DNA from: Hyphomicrobiales bacterium
Lineage (GTDB): Bacteria; Pseudomonadota; Alphaproteobacteria; Rhizobiales; Beijerinckiaceae
Reading direction: 5' to 3'
DNA length: 64,000 nt
NCBI GenBank assembly: GCA_028290285.1
Contig: JAQGKD010000046.1
Span: 1-64,000, forward strand
In this document: piece by piece, positions 15,749 through 24,595 of the stretch
Layout of the letters: the number at the start of each line of letters is the position of its first letter
How positions within the stretch are numbered: the stretch's first letter is position 1
Position numbers and translations under genes: made by a program
The notes under the pieces: model-generated
The model's database searches: none
The model's input: the letters and a program-made list of their open reading frames with translations, nothing else
What the model was told of the DNA's origin: nothing

Positions 15749-16735
15749 ATGTCCAAACTGAACCTGACGCTTGGCTGCTGGAATTACGACCGTACCCGCG
15801 CATTGCAGGACGGCTCGGTCCAGCCGGATGGAATCGACCTCAATTATCTCGACATGCCCGTGGAAGAAACTTTCTTCCGCATGGTGCGCCATCGCGAATT
15901 CGATGTCGCAGAAATGTCGCTCTCGTCCTACACGGTGTCCTTGTTCAAGGACCCGCAGCGGTTCATCGCGATTCCTGTGTTTCCGTCGCGCTTCTTCCGG
16001 CATTCGTGCATCTATGTGAGTGCGAAGTCGAACATCAAGACGCCGAAGGACCTGATCGGCAAGCGCATCGGCGTGCCCGAATATCAGATGACCGCACCCG
16101 TGTGGATTCGCGGTATCCTGTCCGAGCATTATGGCGTGCCCGTCGACAGCGTGACCTATCTGACCGGCGGCGAAGAAGAGCCGGGCCGGCACGAGAAGCA
16201 GAAGCTCGATCTGCCCGCGAGCATCAAGGTCGAGGCGATCCCCGAAGACAAGACCTTGTCGCAGATGCTGCGCGACGGCGAGATCGACGCCTTCCATACA
16301 GCGCGCATGCCCTCCACTTATGATGGCGTGAAAGTGCTTCGCCTGTTCGAGGATTATCCGCAGGTCGAGCGCGACTATTACAAGAAGACGCGCATCTTCC
16401 CGATCATGCACACGGTCGCCATTCGCCGCGAGCTTTACGAGGCGAACCGCTGGATCGCTCAGGCCCTGTTCAAGGCCTTCCACGAGTCGCAGCGCCGCAC
16501 TTACGAGGACCTCGCGGAAACCGCTGCGCTGAAGGCGATGCTGCCCTGGCTCAACGCGGCGATCGAAGAGACGCGCCGCGAAATGGGCGACGATTACTGG
16601 CCCTACGGGCTCGAGAAGAACTACGAAACTCTCTCGACGTTCCTGCGCTATCATTACGAGCAGGGCCTGTCGAAGCGCCTGCTGAAGCCGGAGGAGTTGT
16701 TCGCGCCCGAGACACTGGAAGCGTTCAAGATCTGA
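15749..16735 (+). CDS. 4,5-dihydroxyphthalate decarboxylase-like / PBP2-fold protein
   Basis: 328-aa protein matching the family annotated as 4,5-dihydroxyphthalate decarboxylase (Pht5-like), which has a periplasmic-binding-protein type 2 fold. Landmarks: 'TLGCWNYDRTRALQDGSV', 'FDVAEMSLSSYTVSL', 'LIGKRIGVPEYQMTA', 'GEIDAFHTARMPS'. No signal peptide, so it is probably cytoplasmic. It could decarboxylate a dihydroxylated aromatic acid made by the adjacent oxygenase; many relatives are mislabelled and may only bind ligands. AAAGGGAAACG lies before the ATG. Confidence 0.8.
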   Translation: MSKLNLTLGCWNYDRTRALQDGSVQPDGIDLNYLDMPVEETFFRMVRHREFDVAEMSLSSYTVSLFKDPQRFIAIPVFPSRFFRHSCIYVSAKSNIKTPKDLIGKRIGVPEYQMTAPVWIRGILSEHYGVPVDSVTYLTGGEEEPGRHEKQKLDLPASIKVEAIPEDKTLSQMLRDGEIDAFHTARMPSTYDGVKVLRLFEDYPQVERDYYKKTRIFPIMHTVAIRRELYEANRWIAQALFKAFHESQRRTYEDLAETAALKAMLPWLNAAIEETRREMGDDYWPYGLEKNYETLSTFLRYHYEQGLSKRLLKPEELFAPETLEAFKI

Positions 16736-16755
16736 CGACTGAAGCCTCGCTCAAG

Positions 16756-16788
16756 AAAACGCCGCCTCATTTACGAGGCGGCGTTTTC
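16756..16788. terminator. Bidirectional rho-independent terminator
   Basis: Perfect 13-bp stem AAAACGCCGCCTC / GAGGCGGCGTTTT with a 6-base loop. A/T tracts on both sides allow it to end both the + strand oxygenase operon and the minus-strand transporter operon. Confidence 0.93.
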
Positions 16789-16802
16789 GTTTCTAGGACC
16801 GC

Positions 16803-17867
16803 TCAGCGCGACTGGCGCAGAACGATGTCCTGATAGAGCTTGTCCCATTTCTTTCCCTGATCGAGCATCAGGGCCGAGTCGACCAGCTTCAGGTTCAGCC
16901 CTTCGGGAAGCTGGAGGTATTTCTTGTTGGTCGGGAAGAACTCCCTCTCCGCCAGGATCTTCTGCGAGTCCGACAGGAGGAAGTCGAAGAACAGGATCGC
17001 GGCATGGGGGTGCGGCGATTGGGCGGCGACGCCGACGCCGTTCACGCGCCCGACGGCGGGCGGCAGGACGAAGGAATCGATGGGCGCGCCCTTCGTCTTG
17101 AACTGGTTCGCCTTGTAGAGATAGACGGTGAGCGACACCGGGATCTCGCCGGAGGTCACGAGGTTGGCCAGCAGCGTGTGGCCCTTGCGAATGGAAATGC
17201 CGTTCTTGGCAACGATATCCTTGAAGAGCTGCAGGCCCTTCTCTTCGCCCATGGCGGTGACCACGGTCGCAAACCAGTCGGCGTCGCCGGCCTCGATGCC
17301 GAGCTTGCCCTTCCACTTCGGATCTTTCAGATCCTCGTAGGATTTCGGCGCATCTTCCTTCTTCACCAGGTTCGTATTGATCGCACCGGTGATGATGTTC
17401 AGGCGCGTGCCGATCCAGTTCTTCGGTGCCACTGCCTCGGGGATGAGGTCGGCGAAGACGGGCGATTCAATGGGCTGCAGGAGGTTTTCGCGCGCGAGCG
17501 CTTCCATCTCCGGACCGTTGGTTTCATAGACGTCCGCCTCGAAGCGCTTGGCGCGATTCTCGACGACGGAGCGCTGCAAAATATCTTCCGAAGAGCCACG
17601 CCACAGGCGTACCTTCACGCCGTATTTCTGCTCGAAGGTCGAGATGATGACGGCGACGTCTTCCGGCGTCTGCGACGTGTAGAGCGTCAGCGTGCCTTCC
17701 TTCTTCGCGCCGTCGATCAGCTTCTGCATGCGATCCGGGCCGGAGAGCTTTGCGAGATCGGCGACGCTCTGCGCACCGGCTGGCCATGCGAGGCCGGCCG
17801 TGAAGATTGCCGCAAGGCTCACAGATTTGATTTTCCGGACCAGCCCGGCGGTGGCGACACCCTGCAT
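16803..17867 (-). CDS. ABC transporter solute-binding protein (ferric/organic type), copy 1
   Basis: 354-aa periplasmic binding protein with a signal peptide ('VSLAAIFTAGLAWPAGAQS'). Mature protein has the cluster-D family-1 pattern 'LTLYTSQTPEDVAVIISTFEQKYGV' and 'FEADVYETNGPEMEALARENLL', as in iron(III) and related binding proteins. ATG 17867 has AAGGAGG 5 bases upstream. It is closely related along its length to the second binding protein at 19178-20221. Last gene of its minus-strand run. Likely delivers substrate to the permease/ATPase at 21622-24517. Confidence 0.9.
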   Translation of the reverse strand: MQGVATAGLVRKIKSVSLAAIFTAGLAWPAGAQSVADLAKLSGPDRMQKLIDGAKKEGTLTLYTSQTPEDVAVIISTFEQKYGVKVRLWRGSSEDILQRSVVENRAKRFEADVYETNGPEMEALARENLLQPIESPVFADLIPEAVAPKNWIGTRLNIITGAINTNLVKKEDAPKSYEDLKDPKWKGKLGIEAGDADWFATVVTAMGEEKGLQLFKDIVAKNGISIRKGHTLLANLVTSGEIPVSLTVYLYKANQFKTKGAPIDSFVLPPAVGRVNGVGVAAQSPHPHAAILFFDFLLSDSQKILAEREFFPTNKKYLQLPEGLNLKLVDSALMLDQGKKWDKLYQDIVLRQSR

Positions 17868-18034
17868 CGTTTCCTCCTTGATTTCAGATACGCGAAGGGA
17901 CGCCTCACGCATCAGCGCGAACCGTCCCCAGAATTGCATCCATGATCGGGCAGGATGAGCCGCTTTCGCAACCTCCCGCTTCTCGAACATCCCTATGTAA
18001 CACAGGCCGATGATTTTTTCACAGCCCCTTGAGA

Positions 18035-19144
18035 TCATGGTTTCGGCGGCAGCGTTTCGAGTTCGTTGCGATAGGCCTCATCCATGCGCGGCTTGAGGTC
18101 GTGACGGGCGAGCGCCTCGTCGAACATCTTGCGGACCAGCTCGCTTTCATCGGCATAGTCGATCTGGTTGCCGCCGACCCGGCGCGAGATCCACGACATG
18201 GGCACGCCCTGGGCATTGCGCGGCGACCAGTTCTTGAAGGCGAGATAGCGCGCCGGCGTAGCGCCTGAATTGAAGTGCTGATGGAACCAGGCATTAGGCG
18301 GCACGATAAGCGTGCCCGGTTGCCATTCATAGCGCTTCGGCTCGTCGCCATCCGGCCACATCAGCGAATAGCCCTCGCCCGAGAGGACGATGACATGGGC
18401 GCCCGGCCCGTGGTGGTGGGCTTTCTTGTAGGTGCCGACGGGAAATTGCGAGATGTGGCTGGCCATGGCGCCGCGCGCCATGTTGAAGCGGATGTGACCA
18501 CCGCCTGCGCCGCGCTCCTTCGCGGTCACGAGCGGTAGGTTGACCGCGTCGGGCACGAAGTTGGTGCGCAGCATGAAGCCGTCGAGTTCGCCCTTGTTGG
18601 AGAAATAATCCGGCTCGCCTGCGAAGCGGTTCTTGAAATCGTATTTCGTGCCAAAGACGAAATCGACGTCGTCGTAGAGATTGAGGACGGACGGCAGATA
18701 GCTCACGCCGACGTAGCGCGCGGGCTGCTGGCCCGAGCCGTTGAAGTGCTGGTGCCAGCAGTTCAATGGAATGGCGAAGATCGCGCCGGCCTTCCACTCG
18801 AAGGTGATGCGCTGCCCTGCATCGTTCCAGACCGTCGTCGAGCCACGGCCATCGAGCACGAGCACCATTTCATCGTAGAGCTGGCGCTGCGGCGCGAGTT
18901 TCTTGCCCGGCGGAATCTCGCAGACGTAGCAATCGTTGGAGGTGCGCGAGGCCTCGTGATTGATGAAGACACCATTGCCGCCGCGCCGCGCCCATGGCTT
19001 CAGCTCGACGTTCCGCAGGTTGGGCACGAAATGCGCGCTGATGATGTCGAGGCCTTCGTTTCGCACCCATTTGAGATAGGGCGTGTCTTTCTCGGTCTCG
19101 AATTTCTTCGCCATTTCACTGGAAACAATTGCGTCCTTGGCCAC
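18035..19144 (-). CDS. Bicupin protein, copy 1
   Basis: 369-aa soluble protein with two cupin barrels. The first has 'PQRQLYDEMVLVLDGRGSTTVW' and 'IPLNCWHQHFNGSGQQPARY'. The second has 'HHHGPGAHVIVLSGEGYSLMW' and 'PPNAWFHQHFNSGATPARYLAF', the latter with a fuller set of His/Glu metal ligands. Cupins of this kind bind Fe, Mn or Zn and act as dioxygenases, isomerases or sugar-acid binders; function here is unassigned. GTG 19144 has AGGAGGG 4 bases upstream. It is an evident paralogue of 20463-21581. Confidence 0.85.
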   Translation of the reverse strand: MAKDAIVSSEMAKKFETEKDTPYLKWVRNEGLDIISAHFVPNLRNVELKPWARRGGNGVFINHEASRTSNDCYVCEIPPGKKLAPQRQLYDEMVLVLDGRGSTTVWNDAGQRITFEWKAGAIFAIPLNCWHQHFNGSGQQPARYVGVSYLPSVLNLYDDVDFVFGTKYDFKNRFAGEPDYFSNKGELDGFMLRTNFVPDAVNLPLVTAKERGAGGGHIRFNMARGAMASHISQFPVGTYKKAHHHGPGAHVIVLSGEGYSLMWPDGDEPKRYEWQPGTLIVPPNAWFHQHFNSGATPARYLAFKNWSPRNAQGVPMSWISRRVGGNQIDYADESELVRKMFDEALARHDLKPRMDEAYRNELETLPPKP

Positions 19145-19177
19145 GTAGCCCTCCTTGGAATAATCGCTGATCTCAGG

Positions 19178-20221
19178 TCAGCGTGATTTCGTCAGGAAAA
19201 TCTCCTTGTAGAGTTTTTCCCATTTGGCTGCTTCATCCAGAATTTGCGCGCTGTCGGTAATGAGGAGGCGCATGCCTTCCGGCACGTCCCGGTACTTGCG
19301 GTTGGTCGGCCAGAAGTCCCTGTCAGCCATGATTTTCTGACCGTCACTCAGCATGAAGTCGAAGAACAGGACGGCCGCATTGGGATGGGGTGCGTGGCTT
19401 GCAACGCCGACGCCGTTCACATGGCCGACGGCGGGCGGCAGCACGAGCGAGTCAATCGGCGCGCCGTTGGCTTTCAGCTGATCGGCCTTGTAGCCATAGA
19501 CCGTCATGGCAAGAGGAATTTCGCCCGACGCCACGAGGTTGGTGAGCAGCGTGTGCCCCTTGCGCACGGAGATGCCGTTGTTGGCCACGATGCGGCGGAA
19601 CAACGCGAGGCCCTTTTCCTCGCCCATATCCGACACGACGGTCGCGAACCAATCCGTGTCGTCGGCTTCGATGCCGAGCTTCCCCTTGAACCTGGGACCG
19701 GCGAGATCCTCGTATGTTCTGGGATGGTCGGCGGCGGCAATGATCTTTGTGTTCAGTGCGACTGCGAAAATATTGAGGCGCGTGCCGACCCAGGCGCCGT
19801 GCGGGCGCAAGGCCTGCGGCAGGATATCGCCGAGTACCTGCGACTTCACCGGCACGAGGACTTTCTCGCGCGTCAGCGATTCCATTTCGCGCCCGCCGAG
19901 TTCGAATGCATCGACCTCGAAGCGCCCTGCCCGATGCTCGGCTACCGCGCGCTGACGCACGTTTTCGGCACTCGCGCGCCACACCGTGACCTTCACGTCG
20001 TATTTCTTCTCGAACGCGGCGACGAGGGCATTCATGTCCTCGACCGGTACAGACGTATAGAGATTGAGGCTCTTCTCGCGCCTGGCGCCGGCAATGAGCT
20101 TCTCGACCCGGTCCACGCCTGTGTAGGCGGCGGCCTCTTCGATCGTGCTCTGCGCCCGTGCTGATCCAAGCGGCATTACGCAGACGAGCGCGGCGGTCAT
20201 CCATCCCAGCAAGCGACCCAT
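19178..20221 (-). CDS. ABC transporter solute-binding protein, copy 2
   Basis: 347-aa secreted binding protein with a signal ending 'PLGSARAQS'. It shares long blocks with copy 1: 'FKGKLGIEADDTDWFATVV', 'GISVRKGHTLLTNLVASGEIP', 'LPPAVGHVNGVGV', 'AAVLFFDFMLSDGQKI'. It sits directly upstream of bicupin copy 1 (33-base gap), so the order binding protein-bicupin-binding protein-bicupin alternates through this region. Probably uses the same membrane components as copy 1 with a different ligand. Confidence 0.9.
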   Translation of the reverse strand: MGRLLGWMTAALVCVMPLGSARAQSTIEEAAAYTGVDRVEKLIAGARREKSLNLYTSVPVEDMNALVAAFEKKYDVKVTVWRASAENVRQRAVAEHRAGRFEVDAFELGGREMESLTREKVLVPVKSQVLGDILPQALRPHGAWVGTRLNIFAVALNTKIIAAADHPRTYEDLAGPRFKGKLGIEADDTDWFATVVSDMGEEKGLALFRRIVANNGISVRKGHTLLTNLVASGEIPLAMTVYGYKADQLKANGAPIDSLVLPPAVGHVNGVGVASHAPHPNAAVLFFDFMLSDGQKIMADRDFWPTNRKYRDVPEGMRLLITDSAQILDEAAKWEKLYKEIFLTKSR

Positions 20222-20425
20222 GCGACAGCTCCCTCATGACAGGGGCAGCAAAGCGAACGCCCTGCCACCTTGCACTAACGATCAATCATGGGGATTGGAC
20301 GGACGCGCATGTACGGTCGCGTCTTGGCGTTTCCTTGGACATAGCAACCTCCCCAGGGTGCTTCATTCTTGTTTGCGGGCTTATCATGGCCGATCTTCGT
20401 CAGCCTTGCGTGCCCGTTCGTGCAG

Positions 20426-20457
20426 AAAAAAGGGCGGGGCTCGCGGCCCCGCCCTTT
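20426..20457 (-). terminator. Rho-independent terminator after bicupin copy 2
   Basis: AAAGGGCGGGGC / GCCCCGCCCTTT stem with a TCGCG loop; read on the minus strand it ends in six T. It sits 6 bases past the bicupin stop and separates the eutA-like/ABC/bicupin run from the binding-protein run. The 200 bases between here and 20221 hold no gene. Confidence 0.9.
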
Positions 20458-20462
20458 CAGTT

Positions 20463-21581
20463 TCAGCTTGCCTTCGGGGGCAAGGTTTCCAGTTCGGTCT
20501 TGTAGGCTTCGTCCATGCGCGGCTCGAGACCGTGCTTGGCGAGTTCGTTGGAGAACATGTCACGGACGAGCGTGCTCTCATCGGCGTAATCAATCTGGTC
20601 GCCGCCGATGCGACGCGAGATCCAGGCCTTCGGAACGCCCTGCGCATTACGCACAGAGACGACTTCATGCTTGAACGCCAGATAGCGCGCAGGAGTCGTG
20701 CCCGTGTTGAAATGCTGGTGGAACCACATGTTCGGCGGCACGATCATGGTGCCGACTTCCCAGTCGTAGCGCTTGGGCTCTTCACCCTCCGGCCACATGA
20801 GCGAATAGCCTTCACCCGAGAGGATGATGACGTGCGCTCCCGGACCATGGCAATGGCCCTTCTTGTAGGTCCCGATCGGGAACTGCGAGATGTGGCTGTT
20901 CATCGAGCCCTTGGCCATGTTGAAGCGAATGTGGCCACCGCCTGCGCCGCGCTCCTTGGCAGTAATGAGCGGCAGGTTCACGGCGTCCGGCACGAAGTTG
21001 GTTTCGAGCAGGAGGCCCTTCTGTTCGCCCTTGTTCGAGAAGTAATCCGGCTCGCCGGAGAAACGGTTCTTGAAGTCGTGCGGCGTGTTGAAGACGAAGT
21101 CGATGTCTTCGTAGAGGTTGATGATCGGGGGCGCGTTGGTCACGGCCACGAAGCGCGCGGGCTGCTGGCCCGAGCCGTTGAAATGCTGGTGCCAGGCGTT
21201 CAGCGGGATCGCGAACAGAGCGCCGGCCTGCCATTCGAAGGTGATGCGCTTGCCTTCGTCGTTCCAGACGGTCGTCGAACCACGGCCCTCGAGCACGAGA
21301 ACCATTTCTTCGAAAAGCTGACGCTGCGGCTCGAGCTTCTTGCCCGGTGCGATTTCGCAGACGTAGCAATCGTTCGAGGTCCGCGAGGCCTCATGATTGA
21401 TGTAGACGCCCTTGCCGCCGCGACGGGCCCAATCCTTCAGCTCCACCGTGCGCAGGTTCTGCACATAATGGGCGCCAATGATGTCGAGACCTTCGTTGCG
21501 CACCCAGCGCAGGTAGGGAGTGTCCTTCTCGGTGGCGAATTTCTTCGCCATTTCGTCCGAGACGATTGCGTCCTTTGCCAT
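20463..21581 (-). CDS. Bicupin protein, copy 2
   Basis: 372-aa two-barrel cupin nearly collinear with copy 1: 'MAKDAIVSDEMAKKF', 'ASRTSNDCYVCEIAPGKK', 'AWHQHFNGSGQQPARF', 'HGPGAHVIILSGEGYSLMW'. The second barrel keeps His/Glu metal ligands, though the HHH run of copy 1 is HCH here ('KGHCHGPGAH'). ATG 21581 has AAGGAG 6 bases upstream. Last gene before the terminator, downstream of the ABC ATPase. Likely a cytoplasmic metal-dependent enzyme of the same pathway as copy 1; reaction unknown. Confidence 0.85.
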   Translation of the reverse strand: MAKDAIVSDEMAKKFATEKDTPYLRWVRNEGLDIIGAHYVQNLRTVELKDWARRGGKGVYINHEASRTSNDCYVCEIAPGKKLEPQRQLFEEMVLVLEGRGSTTVWNDEGKRITFEWQAGALFAIPLNAWHQHFNGSGQQPARFVAVTNAPPIINLYEDIDFVFNTPHDFKNRFSGEPDYFSNKGEQKGLLLETNFVPDAVNLPLITAKERGAGGGHIRFNMAKGSMNSHISQFPIGTYKKGHCHGPGAHVIILSGEGYSLMWPEGEEPKRYDWEVGTMIVPPNMWFHQHFNTGTTPARYLAFKHEVVSVRNAQGVPKAWISRRIGGDQIDYADESTLVRDMFSNELAKHGLEPRMDEAYKTELETLPPKAS

Positions 21582-21621
21582 TTTTTTCTCCTTGTTGATT
21601 AAGGTTCTGTTTCGTGCGTCC

Positions 21622-22752
21622 TCAGGCGGCGGCTCGCGAAGCGGACTCGTCGGGAATCGCGACGCATTTGTCGGGATTCATACGGACGAAAATCTTGTCG
21701 CCGATCGGTGTGCGCAGCGAAGGATGAGCACGCGAGAGCAGAATGAAGTCCCCGATCTTGACCTGATAGTCCACGAAATCGCCGAGAAACACTTTCTGGT
21801 CCACGAGACCCGATGTCAAATTCAGGGCACTGCCCTCAGGCACCGCTTCCTCCGACAATTCAACGTCCTCGGGCCGGATCGACACCGTCACGCGCATATT
21901 CGGCGTGAGCACCGAATCCGTGTGCACGAGCATGTCGCCCGCCGGCGTGCGGACATTCCACCTGCCCGTGCGCTCATCAAAGCCCAAAGCGATGCCGTCG
22001 ATGAAGTTCGTAGTGCCGATGAAGTCGGCCACGAACTTCGTGCGCGGATGCTCGTAGATGGCGCGCGGCGGCCCAACCTGCACGATGCGGCCTTCGTTCA
22101 TCACCGCGATCTCGTGCGACAGCGCGAGTGCCTCGCCCTGGTCGTGGGTGACGTAGATGGTGGTGAGGCCGAGTTCGCGCTGGATGCGCTTCAGCTCGAA
22201 CCGCATGCGGTCGCGCAGCTTCGCGTCAAGGTTCGACAGCGGCTCGTCGAGGAGCAGCAGTTCCGGCTCCATTACAAGGGCGCGGGCGAGCGCCAGACGC
22301 TGCTGCTGACCGCCCGAGAGCTTGGTTGCGTCGCGATCGGCATATTGCTCGAGCGCCACCGCGGTGAGAACGCGCATGACCTTCTCGCGGATCTCGCTCT
22401 TGGACAGCTTGTTCTTGCGCACTTCCAGCGGGAAGGCGGCATTGGCGAAGACCGTCATGTGCGGCCAGATCGCGTAGGACTGGAACACCATGCCGAAGTT
22501 GCGGCGGTTCGGCGGTATGAAGATCTTGCGATCCGCCGAGAAGACGACGCGGCCGTTCACCGCAATCTCCCCGCCCACCGGGCGCTCGAGCCCCGCGATG
22601 GAGCGCAGCGTTGTCGTCTTGCCGCAGCCCGACGGCCCGAGCAGCGTGAAGAACTTGCCGGCCGGCACTTCGAAGGTGACGTCCTGCGCCGCCTTGACGG
22701 CGGGGCCGCGCGGCGTCTGGTATTCGGTATTGAGAGCCCTGACTGTGAGCAC
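21622..22752 (-). CDS. ABC transporter ATP-binding protein (ferric/polyamine type)
   Basis: 376-aa ATPase. Walker A 'GPSGCGKTTTLRSIAG', Q-loop 'MVFQSYAIWPHMTV', signature '[16 protein letters not shown]', Walker B 'LLLLDEPLSNLDAK' and H-loop 'IYVTHDQ' are intact, followed by a TOBE domain ('VTVSIRPEDVELS'). GTG 22752 with GGGAGAGG upstream is preferred over an ATG at 22803, which would overlap the permease gene by 32 bases. It energises the fused permease encoded directly upstream. Confidence 0.92.
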   Translation of the reverse strand: MLTVRALNTEYQTPRGPAVKAAQDVTFEVPAGKFFTLLGPSGCGKTTTLRSIAGLERPVGGEIAVNGRVVFSADRKIFIPPNRRNFGMVFQSYAIWPHMTVFANAAFPLEVRKNKLSKSEIREKVMRVLTAVALEQYADRDATKLSGGQQQRLALARALVMEPELLLLDEPLSNLDAKLRDRMRFELKRIQRELGLTTIYVTHDQGEALALSHEIAVMNEGRIVQVGPPRAIYEHPRTKFVADFIGTTNFIDGIALGFDERTGRWNVRTPAGDMLVHTDSVLTPNMRVTVSIRPEDVELSEEAVPEGSALNLTSGLVDQKVFLGDFVDYQVKIGDFILLSRAHPSLRTPIGDKIFVRMNPDKCVAIPDESASRAAA

Positions 22753-22771
22753 GTGCCTCTCCCATATTTTT

Positions 22772-24517
22772 TTAGGATTCTTTGATTCCGAAACGCTTGC
22801 CAACCAGCTGCGCCAACATGACGAAGACGAACAGCGCTGCGATCAGCATGACACCAAAAGCCGAGAGTTCGACATATTGCCCATTCTGCCACAACTCCCA
22901 GATCACAATCGAGACCACTTCCGTGCCGGGGCTGTAAAGCAGGATCGAGCTCGACAGTTCACGCACGGAAACGATCACAATGTAGATCCAGCCTGCCACG
23001 AGGCCCGGCTTCAGGAGCGGCAGGACGATGCGATAGAAGGTCGTGAACCATGACGCGCCCGACATGGCAGCTGATTCCTCGAGCTCCTTGTGCAATTGCA
23101 CCATCGACGTCGTGTTGTAGCGCATCCCATAGGGAAGGAAGCGCGTTATATAGGCGACGAACATGATCCAGATCGTGCCGTAGATCCCGCCACCGATGGT
23201 GAGGTAGCAGATCATGATCGACAGGCCCATGACGAGGCCGGGCAGGACCAGCGGCACGGAGGCCAGGTTGTCGAGCACCCAGCGGCCGGGGATCTTCGTG
23301 CGCGTGACAATCCAGCAGATCACGGCGGTCAGGAACATGACCACGGTGGCGCTGCCGATGGACAGGATGAAACTGTTCCACACCGCCGTGCCGACGCTGG
23401 GATAGTCAATGACCGTCTTGTAGGCGGCAAAGGACAAGTTCTTCAGCGCCGCCATTGAGGGCACGCTGTAGAACTTTTGCAGCGAGGACCAGAGCAGCAC
23501 GAGGAACGGCAGGATCACGACGAACAGGGCGTAGAGCACGAAGAGGCCCGCCGTCAGGTATTTCCAGCGGCCAAGATCGATCGTGCGCGGACGGAAGCCC
23601 TTGCCGGTCACGGTTGAATATTTGCCGCCCTGGCGGGTGATCCGGGATTGCAGATAGATGCCCCCCATCGTGATGATGAGAAGCGTGATGGCATAGGCGG
23701 ACGCCAGGCCGATGTTGCTCGGATAGGTGTGGATCGCGTCGTAGATCGACGAGGTGAAGACCTGGATGCCGACGGGAAGTCCGAGCAGCGCAGGCACTTC
23801 GAAGGATTCGATCGAGCGCACGAACAGGATGAGAAAGGACGCCGCCACGGCAGGCCACGCCAGCTTCAGCGTGATGTCCTTGGCGACCCGGAACATCGAG
23901 GCGCCGCTCATCATCGCGGATTCCTCAAGCGAGGGATCCATCGAGCGGAAGGCCGCCGTCATGAGCAGGAACGCGATGGGCGCGTAATGCAGGCCGTCGA
24001 CCCAGATCATCCCGCCCATCGAGTAAATGTTGACGAAGACATGATCGGTGTTGAACAGGCTCTGGAGCACCAGATTGATAATGCCGATCTTCGGGCTCGC
24101 CAGCATGATCCAGGACACCACGAAGAGAATGCCGGGAATGATGAGCGGGATGATGGAAAGCGCGTAGAACAGCGGCTTCAGCGGCGTGTTCGTGCGCTCC
24201 GTCATCCAGGCGAGCGTGGTGCCGACCACCAGTGCGAGAACAGCAGTGCCGGCTGCGAACTGCACGGAGTTGAAAAACAGGACGAGCGTTTCGGGGCTTG
24301 TGTAAGCCTCGAGGTAATTCCCGAGCGTGAAGACGGCGGGATTGCGCGCCGTCTGCGGCGTCATGAAGCTCTGCCAGATCAGGAAGACCAGCGGCACGAG
24401 GGCGAGCCAGGCGACGATCGCCACGACGCCGCTCATGATGACCCATTGCGGATCGGCCTTCAGCTCCGGCGGCTTCTTCGATTCCTGGGCGTCAGACATT
24501 TGCCCGATTACTTGCAC
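22772..24517 (-). CDS. ABC transporter permease, fused double-domain (FbpB/AfuB type)
   Basis: 581-aa inner-membrane protein with about 12 helices and two binding-protein-dependent permease modules in tandem. EAA-type loops: 'LEESAMMSGASMFRVAKDITLKL' in the first half and 'LEESAAMSGASWFTTFYRIVLPLL' in the second. Such fused permeases are typical of iron(III), thiamine and phosphonate-type importers. GTG 24517 is chosen because GGAGG lies 5 bases before it; TTG 24529 and ATG 24499 are alternatives. Sits between the eutA-like gene and its ATPase in one operon. Confidence 0.92.
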   Translation of the reverse strand: MQVIGQMSDAQESKKPPELKADPQWVIMSGVVAIVAWLALVPLVFLIWQSFMTPQTARNPAVFTLGNYLEAYTSPETLVLFFNSVQFAAGTAVLALVVGTTLAWMTERTNTPLKPLFYALSIIPLIIPGILFVVSWIMLASPKIGIINLVLQSLFNTDHVFVNIYSMGGMIWVDGLHYAPIAFLLMTAAFRSMDPSLEESAMMSGASMFRVAKDITLKLAWPAVAASFLILFVRSIESFEVPALLGLPVGIQVFTSSIYDAIHTYPSNIGLASAYAITLLIITMGGIYLQSRITRQGGKYSTVTGKGFRPRTIDLGRWKYLTAGLFVLYALFVVILPFLVLLWSSLQKFYSVPSMAALKNLSFAAYKTVIDYPSVGTAVWNSFILSIGSATVVMFLTAVICWIVTRTKIPGRWVLDNLASVPLVLPGLVMGLSIMICYLTIGGGIYGTIWIMFVAYITRFLPYGMRYNTTSMVQLHKELEESAAMSGASWFTTFYRIVLPLLKPGLVAGWIYIVIVSVRELSSSILLYSPGTEVVSIVIWELWQNGQYVELSAFGVMLIAALFVFVMLAQLVGKRFGIKES

Positions 24518-24595
24518 GTCATCCTCCAACGACTTTTTTTCACCGGCGGCGTCCCCAGATTACGCCACCGGCTGTCCCGCACGACGCAGGTTCGG

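Noticed and set aside
20145-21602. 485-codon + strand frame opposite bicupin copy 2
   Set aside because: Antisense shadow; a similar frame opposite bicupin copy 1 is explained by the same codon bias.
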